A stretch of DNA of 12,117 nucleotides from Bacteroidales bacterium. Its GTDB lineage: Bacteria; Bacteroidota; Bacteroidia; Bacteroidales; UBA10428. The notes under the pieces were generated by a model, which made no database searches, was not told where the DNA came from, and saw only the letters and a list, made by a program, of their open reading frames with translations. How positions within the stretch are numbered: the first letter of the stretch is position 1; each line of letters starts with the position of its first letter. The translations under genes and the position numbers were made by a program. Below are positions 7,362-12,117 of this stretch, piece after piece. Where the stretch lies: contig JAFGOZ010000591.1 of assembly GCA_016926235.1 (NCBI GenBank), forward strand, positions 1 through 12,117. The letters run 5' to 3'.

Positions 7362-8234
7362 ATGGATCTATTAGAATTTATAAGCATTTATCGTAAAAGT
7401 GGGCAGGTAATAAAAACCGTAAATGGGTGCTACATTCAACCTCATGGTTGGAGAAGCTATTCATATCCATTAACCAACCCGGTCACGGTTACTAAGGATC
7501 TTATTAAAAGTTTAAGATGGAAGTATTTAATTAGTACGATTTTAACGCATTCAATAAGAAAAAATTCCGTTGAATTTGTGCTTGATACAAATAAGTATAC
7601 CATCGATAGGTTTCCGAGGAAAACGAGAAACAGGATCAGGATGAGCCTGAATAACTGTATTTTTAGAAGACCTGATATAGACGAATTAATCAGTGACGGA
7701 CTTGAGATCAACAGGCAAACCCTCGAAAGGCAAAGAAGAGATGATAAAATCCTGTCGGACAGTACTAAATGGATTAAGTATATATCAACCTTATATTCTT
7801 TTTCTCAAATTCTAATCTTGGGTGCTTTCTACAAAAACAGGATGGTAGGATACTTAATGGCATACGAACTCAACGGAGTTTATAATATCCTGCATGCTTA
7901 TATCGACAGGAAGGATTCGGAAACTACTTGTCCAATGCTGGGACTGATTTATACATTAGTCAACCAGTTAATTGAGAGAAACGGTTCTGTTAGGATTTCG
8001 TATGGATTGGATTCTTTTAGTCCTGAACCTGAACTTAGCCGCTTTAAAAGAAATATGTTATTTAATCAGATACCGACAACGAGAGTATATGTTATTAATC
8101 CTGTTATATTATTTCTTTTAAGACTGATCATTATATTTAATATTCGGATTATCAGGAGAAAGAACATAAGAAACCAATTTATCAGGAAGATCATAAAACT
8201 ATATCAGGGATATAGAATAATTAAAAGTAAATAG
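7362..8234 (+). CDS. GNAT-like acyltransferase with hydrophobic tail
   Basis: This 290-residue protein most resembles the GNAT/FemAB-like transferases of polysaccharide clusters. A basic helix at residues 83-103 (RFPRKTRNRIRMSLNNC, then FRR) corresponds in position to the Arg-rich helix of the first gene of the cluster, and QILILGAFYKNRMVGYLMAYEL (149-170) looks like the central GNAT strands. Further on, SYGLDSFSPEPELSRFKRN (213-231) matches the place where relatives carry a conserved substrate-side segment ending in FK. A hydrophobic stretch at 244-265 followed by Arg/Lys-rich sequence suggests membrane association at the C-terminus, unusual for a soluble GNAT. The start is fixed by an in-frame TGA at 7353-7355. 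It lies 29 bp ahead of a WbuB-like GT4 and a PGT, the same order as in the first part of the cluster. It probably adds an acyl or aminoacyl group to a sugar; the substrate is unknown and overall similarity is weak. Confidence 0.6.
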   Translation: MDLLEFISIYRKSGQVIKTVNGCYIQPHGWRSYSYPLTNPVTVTKDLIKSLRWKYLISTILTHSIRKNSVEFVLDTNKYTIDRFPRKTRNRIRMSLNNCIFRRPDIDELISDGLEINRQTLERQRRDDKILSDSTKWIKYISTLYSFSQILILGAFYKNRMVGYLMAYELNGVYNILHAYIDRKDSETTCPMLGLIYTLVNQLIERNGSVRISYGLDSFSPEPELSRFKRNMLFNQIPTTRVYVINPVILFLLRLIIIFNIRIIRRKNIRNQFIRKIIKLYQGYRIIKSK

Positions 8235-8263
8235 ATCCGGCTGATAATATTTATAACTCACAA

Positions 8264-9478
8264 ATGAAGATATTATTCCTTACAATTGCAGAAGGGATAC
8301 GCGAGATATCGACAAGGGGTGTATACAAAGACCTTATGAGGAAATTCCATAATGAGGGACACGAAGTCTTTATAGCGACACCCTCGGAGCGTCGTTCAAA
8401 GGAGAAGACCGGGGTGACTAAGGTTGATGGTGTAAATATTTTAATCATTAAAACTCTCAATATAACACAGGTTAATTTTATTGAAAAAGGTTTGGCTACT
8501 CTGTTAATTGAATATCAGTTCATAAGAGCTTTGAAAAAATATTTGTCGGACGTCCATTTTGATCTTGTCTTGTATTCTACCCCACCTGTTACATTTGCCA
8601 GAGTGATCCGGTATATAAAAGGAAAAGACAATGCTTTATCATATCTTCTTCTTAAAGATATATTTCCACAGAATGCTGTTGATCTAGGAATGATCAGGCG
8701 AAATAGTTTAATACATAAATATTTCAGAAATAAGGAAAAGAACCTTTATGCAGTTTCTGATTTCATCGGCTGTATGTCTCGGGCAAATGTTGATTATATT
8801 TTAAGGCATAATCCTGAAATTGACCCGGGTATAGTGGAAGTTAATCCCAACAGCATAGAACCGTTGTATTCACTGATGGAAGACAAACAACGGTCGGTTC
8901 TCAGGAGAAAATATAAAATACCGGGAAATAAAATGGTTTTTATTTATGGAGGCAGTTTTGGTAAGCCCCAGGGAATAAGTTTCCTGATTGAAGTTCTGGA
9001 TTCACAGATATGTAACAAGGATGTTTTTTTTGTTTTGGTTGGCGCAGGAACGGAATACTCCAGTTTAAAATCATGGTTTGATAGAAAACGACCGGGGAAT
9101 GTTTTATTGCTTACTCAATTGCCAAAGAATGAGTTCGATATGCTTTTACAATCCTGTGATATTGGGATGATATTTCTTGACAAGCGTTTTACAATCCCGA
9201 ATTTTCCTTCAAGGCTTCTGTCGTATCTTGAATGTAAAATGCCTGTTATCGCTGCCACAGATAGAAACACCGATCTTGGAACAATAATAGAAGAAAATTC
9301 ATTTGGATTATGGTCTGAATCGGGAGATCTTGATAGTATGAAGCAGAAAATTCAACGAATGGCACTCGATCCTCTTATAATCAGACGAATGGGGCAGAAT
9401 GGTTATAACTATTTGTTGAAAAATTATACGATTTCCAATTCTTATTTTACTATTTGTAAACATTTACCAGGGTCATAA
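8264..9478 (+). CDS. Glycosyltransferase family 4, WbuB-like
   Basis: This 404-residue protein is a GT4 glycosyltransferase of the WbuB-like branch. The N-terminal domain opens with MKILFLTIAEG and contains the acceptor-side segment YSTPPVTFARVI (104-115) and LKDIFPQNAVDLGMI (130-144), both frequent in WbuB-like enzymes. The donor domain has FIYGGSFGKPQGI (226-238), FFVLVGAGTEY (255-265), LPKNEFDMLLQSCDIG (286-301) and the donor-binding signature NFPSRLLSYLECKMPVIAATD (start at 313). It sits 37 bp before a PGT, an arrangement commonly seen where the WbuB-like enzyme adds a sugar to the PGT product. The equivalent gene in the first half of the cluster is at 1395-2639; the two are in the same branch but clearly diverged, so this is not a recent duplication. 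The sugar donor cannot be stated. Confidence 0.92.
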   Translation: MKILFLTIAEGIREISTRGVYKDLMRKFHNEGHEVFIATPSERRSKEKTGVTKVDGVNILIIKTLNITQVNFIEKGLATLLIEYQFIRALKKYLSDVHFDLVLYSTPPVTFARVIRYIKGKDNALSYLLLKDIFPQNAVDLGMIRRNSLIHKYFRNKEKNLYAVSDFIGCMSRANVDYILRHNPEIDPGIVEVNPNSIEPLYSLMEDKQRSVLRRKYKIPGNKMVFIYGGSFGKPQGISFLIEVLDSQICNKDVFFVLVGAGTEYSSLKSWFDRKRPGNVLLLTQLPKNEFDMLLQSCDIGMIFLDKRFTIPNFPSRLLSYLECKMPVIAATDRNTDLGTIIEENSFGLWSESGDLDSMKQKIQRMALDPLIIRRMGQNGYNYLLKNYTISNSYFTICKHLPGS

Positions 9479-9503
9479 ATTCATCTCTACAAGATAATAC
9501 TAT

Positions 9504-9509
9504 AAAGGA
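9504..9509 (+). promoter_or_regulatory. Shine-Dalgarno sequence of second PGT gene
   Basis: AAAGGA sits six bases upstream of ATG 9516. It is the clearest properly spaced ribosome binding site in the window; most other genes here have none. It supports ATG 9516 as the start. Confidence 0.5.
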
Positions 9510-9515
9510 TTTTCA

Positions 9516-10139
9516 ATGAAGATATATCAAAACATGATAAAACCTGTTTCAGATTTTATTTTCGCAATGGTTTTCATTGTCCTGGCCTCACCATTGTACA
9601 TTACAGTGTCTTTTCTATTGTATTTTCTTAATTCACATTCGGTATTTTTTATTCAACCACGACCTGGGATCAATGGACATGTCTTTAATTGTATTAAATT
9701 TAAAACCATGAACGATAAGAAGGACGAGAATGGGAACCTTCTACCTGCATCGCAGAGATTAACCACTATAGGCAGGTTTCTCCGACGAACCTCGATTGAT
9801 GAAATACCTCAGTTCATCAATGTACTCAAAGGTGATATGAGCCTCATTGGACCTCGTCCTCTTCTGGTTGAGTATCTGCCGTTGTATAATGAAGAGCAAA
9901 ACCGGCGGCATGAGGTCAAACCCGGCATTACCGGTCTTGCTCAGGTAAAAGGTCGTAACGAAATAAGCTGGAACGAAAAATTTGAAATGGATGTATGGTA
10001 TGTTGATCATATATCTCTTCCATTAGACGCAAAGATCTTTTGGCTGACTGTTATCAAATCTCTGAAAGGAGAAGGAGTGGATTTTAAAGGATCATCAAGT
10101 GATACATTAATTGAGGTACCATTCAGGGGTAATATTTAA
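9516..10139 (+). CDS. Initiating phosphoglycosyltransferase, second copy
   Basis: This 207-residue monotopic phosphoglycosyltransferase (PF02397 family) moves a sugar phosphate from a UDP-sugar to undecaprenyl phosphate. It has an N-terminal hydrophobic segment (about 12-38) for the re-entrant membrane helix, FIQPRPGINGHVF (45-57), KFKTM (61-65), the catalytic pair in SIDEIPQF (D95, E96), GDMSLIGPRP ending at 115, and KPGITGLAQVKGRNEI (135-150). This last segment is the common PglC/WbaP-type form and differs from the PGT at 2690-3331. The C-terminal tail to 207 is close to the usual end of the minimal domain. PglC-like minimal enzymes of this subgroup often use UDP-N-acetylated bacillosamine or FucNAc-type sugars, but that is only a family tendency. 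It ends 95 bp ahead of the FemAB-like gene and closes the second GT4-PGT pair. Confidence 0.94.
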   Translation: MKIYQNMIKPVSDFIFAMVFIVLASPLYITVSFLLYFLNSHSVFFIQPRPGINGHVFNCIKFKTMNDKKDENGNLLPASQRLTTIGRFLRRTSIDEIPQFINVLKGDMSLIGPRPLLVEYLPLYNEEQNRRHEVKPGITGLAQVKGRNEISWNEKFEMDVWYVDHISLPLDAKIFWLTVIKSLKGEGVDFKGSSSDTLIEVPFRGNI

Positions 10140-10169
10140 TGAAATAATTCTTCGGTTCTTATATTATGC

Positions 10170-10184
10170 ATATTACAGTAATAT
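10170..10184. repeat. 15-bp palindrome between PGT and FemAB-like genes
   Basis: ATATTAC-A-GTAATAT is a perfect 7-bp inverted repeat around one base, in the 95-bp gap before the last gene of the cluster. It could be a protein-binding site for that gene or a chance AT palindrome. No T-run follows closely, so a terminator is unlikely. Confidence 0.3.
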
Positions 10185-10234
10185 TCTTCCCCTGAATTCT
10201 ATATTGAGCTCGAAAAACCTTTAATCTGTAAGAA

Positions 10235-11296
10235 ATGGAAGTTCTTTTTCTGGATATTAAAAATGATCAGGATATTTATAATAATGTACTATCAGTTATT
10301 AACTGTAAAAATCCATATTATTCATTGGAATTTTTTGAGGTGTTCTCATCCGGATTAAGAAACTTAATCTGTTTTGACTGGCAGAAAGGTAGTAATCATA
10401 TTTTATTACCTGGTTATATCAGAGATATTAATGATCACAAAGATCTGAAGGATTTTACATCTCCTTACGGATATTCAGGACCGGTTTGGTCACCAGAAAT
10501 TAATAAGAAATACCTTTATCCCTTTTGGCAGGAAGTACAGGATTGGATGGTAAATAATAATATCATATCTTCATTCATTCGTTTTTCCCTGAATAATAAC
10601 CATTATGGTTTTCCTGGGGAGGTTAAACAAACACTATCTAATATAAAAGGGCGGATCTTACCTGCTAATCAGCAATGGAAATCCTTTGAACGAAAAGTAC
10701 GAAAGAATGTAAATAAAGCAAAGAGGGAAGGGCTGACAATTCGCATCAGTTCAGGGAATGAATTATCTGATGATTTACTTGATGAATTCCATCAGATCTA
10801 TTTTCATACTCTGGAAAGAAAAGATGCCGAGAAGGATTTCTTTTTTAGGAAAGAAGGATTCCGGAGATTTATCAGTCAGAATGGATCCAATTGCTTATTT
10901 GTATTTACATTTCAAGGGACTAACATTGTATCAGTTGAAATGATCTTACTATTGAATGATACTTTATTTTCATTTTTAGGTGGCACAATGGAGAAGGCGT
11001 TTAATAAGCGGCCAAATGATTTGTTAAAGTATGAAGTAATAAACTGGGCAAGAGAAAACAATTATTCATATTACATATTGGGAGGAGGTTATGGCAGTGA
11101 TGATGGTATTTTTGAGTTTAAAAGAACTTTTTTCCCGAATGACGTTACTAAATTTCTGACCGGCAGGCTGATACTTGATCATGAAATTTATAGATACCTT
11201 GTTACTAAATTTTACAGTGACAATGCATTTTCGGAATCAGATTTAGAAATGATTAGAAAGAGGGATTATTTTCCTGAATACCGGATAGGATTATAA
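10235..11296 (+). CDS. FemAB-like GNAT transferase
   Basis: This 353-residue protein has the full two-part architecture of the FemAB/Acetyltransf_6 group (PF13480-like). The first part carries FTSPYGYSGPVW (74-85), a segment often seen in polysaccharide-cluster members. The second part has the basic helix SFERKVRKNVNKAKREGL (150-167), the acceptor helices around 182-196 (DEFHQIYFHTLERK), a central GNAT sheet (LFVFTFQGTNIVSVEMILLL, 221-240), FLGGT (247-251), and YYILGGGYGSDDGIFEFKRTF near 279-299, the signature where the end reads GxxxFKxxF. FemAB relatives move amino acids from aminoacyl-tRNA to peptidoglycan peptides; related proteins in sugar clusters are presumed acyl- or aminoacyltransferases on glycans. 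No membrane segment is visible. It is the last gene before an insertion sequence. The ligand is not predictable. It is the best-supported of the three such proteins in this cluster. Confidence 0.88.
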   Translation: MEVLFLDIKNDQDIYNNVLSVINCKNPYYSLEFFEVFSSGLRNLICFDWQKGSNHILLPGYIRDINDHKDLKDFTSPYGYSGPVWSPEINKKYLYPFWQEVQDWMVNNNIISSFIRFSLNNNHYGFPGEVKQTLSNIKGRILPANQQWKSFERKVRKNVNKAKREGLTIRISSGNELSDDLLDEFHQIYFHTLERKDAEKDFFFRKEGFRRFISQNGSNCLFVFTFQGTNIVSVEMILLLNDTLFSFLGGTMEKAFNKRPNDLLKYEVINWARENNYSYYILGGGYGSDDGIFEFKRTFFPNDVTKFLTGRLILDHEIYRYLVTKFYSDNAFSESDLEMIRKRDYFPEYRIGL

Positions 11297-11358
11297 TAAT
11301 CATAGGATCATACATTTATAGCTTTTATTTATATTCCTCATGTTAGTTTAGTTGATCC

Positions 11359-11390
11359 TTATTAACAGATAATATCCTGATTGTTAATAA
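11359..11390. repeat. AT-rich inverted repeat after the last cluster gene
   Basis: TTATTAACA (11359-11367) and TGTTAATAA (11382-11390) are perfect 9-bp reverse complements separated by 14 bases. It lies about 60 bp after the stop codon of the FemAB-like gene and about 12 bp before the presumed IS end. A weak bidirectional terminator is possible, but the only T-run (six T near 11412-11417) is some 20 bases beyond the stem. It could also mark an insertion target. The nine bases GTTAATAAC at 11383-11391 also occur at the very start of the window (1-9), inside the 45-bp hairpin. Confidence 0.45.
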
Positions 11391-11401
11391 CATATGTTCT
11401 T

Positions 11402-12117
11402 TGAGGTGTTGTTTTTTGTCGGGATTTTGACTAAATTCGATTGAAACCCCGCCTGATAGACACCGTCGGGCAGGCCTGAAAATCATGTTAAAGAAATTGC
11501 CAATTCAGCCACAGTTAGAAATGTTCAAAACAGTCCTCACAAGTTTTATTCATCCTGAGAGTGAGTTATGTCTTCTGGCAAAGAAGATTGACTGGAAGAG
11601 TGTTGAGGAAGAGTTTGCTCCATTGTATGGGAAGGTTGGCCGGCCATCAATACCCATCAGGAAAATAGTAGACCTGTTATTTTTAAAGCAGATGTATATT
11701 CTAGGAGATGAGACAGTGATTGAGAAGTTTCTTGAGAATCCTTACTGGTTCCGAGTTACTAAGGGCGGAGAAGTTTACTTTCAATACAAGCTTCCGTTTG
11801 ATCCGAGTGACTTTGTATACCTCCGTCACAGGATAGGACCGAAGGGTATGGAGAAGTATTGCAGGGCGAGCATAGATCTCTTTGACAGGGACATGATCCG
11901 AAAGGAAGTAAAGGAAGTGAGAGTTGACACGACTGACCAGGAGAAGAACATTACTTTCCCAACAAACCGTAAGCTGATCGAGAAGGTAATATTACACTGT
12001 AAGAGAATAGCAAAGAAGAAGAATATAACTCTCAAACGAATCTTTGGTCGCGAGATAAAGAAGCTGAAGCACCAACTTAGATTTGCACGCAAGCCAAAGA
12101 ATATGAAGCGGCATATA
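11402..12117 (+). mobile_element. IS5-family insertion sequence, left part only
   Basis: The presence of an IS5-type transposase that runs off the right edge defines this element. The left end is estimated from where the sequence changes character (GAGGTGTTGTTTTTTGTCGG from about 11403, a plausible terminal repeat); without the right end the terminal inverted repeat and target duplication cannot be checked. Between the end and the gene, 11449-11476 contains GCCTG ... CAGGC, a short GC-rich inverted repeat unlike the AT-rich cluster. The visible IS region looks richer in G and C than the polysaccharide genes, consistent with a separate origin. Confidence 0.6.
11485..12117 (+). CDS. IS5-family transposase, partial at window edge
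   Basis: At least 211 residues of a transposase are encoded before the window ends; no stop codon is reached. The N-terminal part contains the DUF772-type domain found in IS5/IS1182-like transposases (GRPSIPIRKIVDLLFLKQMY at 52-71, then ENPYWFR at 84-90 and FQYKLPFDPSDF at 99-110, with RHRIGPKGME). The catalytic DDE domain begins with KEVRVDTTDQEKNITFPTN (143-161), whose D148 is the likely first catalytic Asp; the second Asp and the Glu lie outside the window. Relatives usually read DTTVQ or similar at this place, here DTTDQ. ATG 11485 is the first ATG in a frame open from 11431; a second in-frame ATG lies at 11521. Whether the gene is intact to the end cannot be judged here. Confidence 0.93.
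   Translation, partial: MLKKLPIQPQLEMFKTVLTSFIHPESELCLLAKKIDWKSVEEEFAPLYGKVGRPSIPIRKIVDLLFLKQMYILGDETVIEKFLENPYWFRVTKGGEVYFQYKLPFDPSDFVYLRHRIGPKGMEKYCRASIDLFDRDMIRKEVKEVRVDTTDQEKNITFPTNRKLIEKVILHCKRIAKKKNITLKRIFGREIKKLKHQLRFARKPKNMKRHI

Noticed and set aside
10758..10943. 61-residue plus-strand frame inside the FemAB-like gene
   Set aside because: Out of frame with a well-supported gene and without recognisable content.
11826..12092. 88-residue minus-strand frame in the IS
   Set aside because: Opposite to the transposase, which has clear family motifs; no features of its own.
1..12117. CRISPR array, tRNA or rRNA genes
   Set aside because: No regularly spaced repeats and no cloverleaf or rRNA-like stretches were seen on either strand.

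Overview
The window looks like the inside of a surface-polysaccharide (capsule, exopolysaccharide or O-antigen type) gene cluster from a Bacteroidota bacterium, probably Bacteroidales-like. This rests on strongly AT-rich DNA, start codons that mostly lack a clear Shine-Dalgarno sequence, short gaps between same-strand genes, and the protein families present. The assignment is an inference from style; no rRNA or housekeeping marker is present.

Layout. Positions 1-504 hold no convincing gene: a 45-bp near-perfect hairpin at the left edge and an interrupted reading frame that may be a gene fossil. Ten genes then run on the plus strand from 505 to 11296: GNAT/FemAB-like transferase, family-4 glycosyltransferase (GT4), initiating phosphoglycosyltransferase (PGT), asparagine-synthetase-like amide ligase, GT4, GT4, second GNAT-like transferase, GT4, second PGT, and a full-length FemAB-like transferase. 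Most gaps are 29-95 bp, so this is probably one or two operons. The widest internal gap (243 bp) precedes the amide ligase. An AT-rich inverted repeat follows the last gene. From about 11400 an IS5-family insertion sequence begins; its transposase starts at 11485 and runs off the right edge.

How the genes may work together. A PGT attaches the first sugar phosphate to undecaprenyl phosphate on the inner leaflet of the cytoplasmic membrane. The four GT4 enzymes extend the lipid-linked oligosaccharide. The amide ligase and the three acyl/aminoacyl-transferase-like proteins could decorate it or its precursors. No flippase (Wzx), polymerase (Wzy), export protein or nucleotide-sugar synthesis gene is in the window, so the cluster must continue outside it or depend on other loci.

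The most interesting points are the repeated gene order (GNAT-like, WbuB-like GT4, PGT) at both ends of the cluster, two different classes of PGT in one cluster, and an AsnB-like enzyme that has lost the catalytic half of its glutaminase domain. I found no clearly new system; the unusual part is the combination of modification enzymes.
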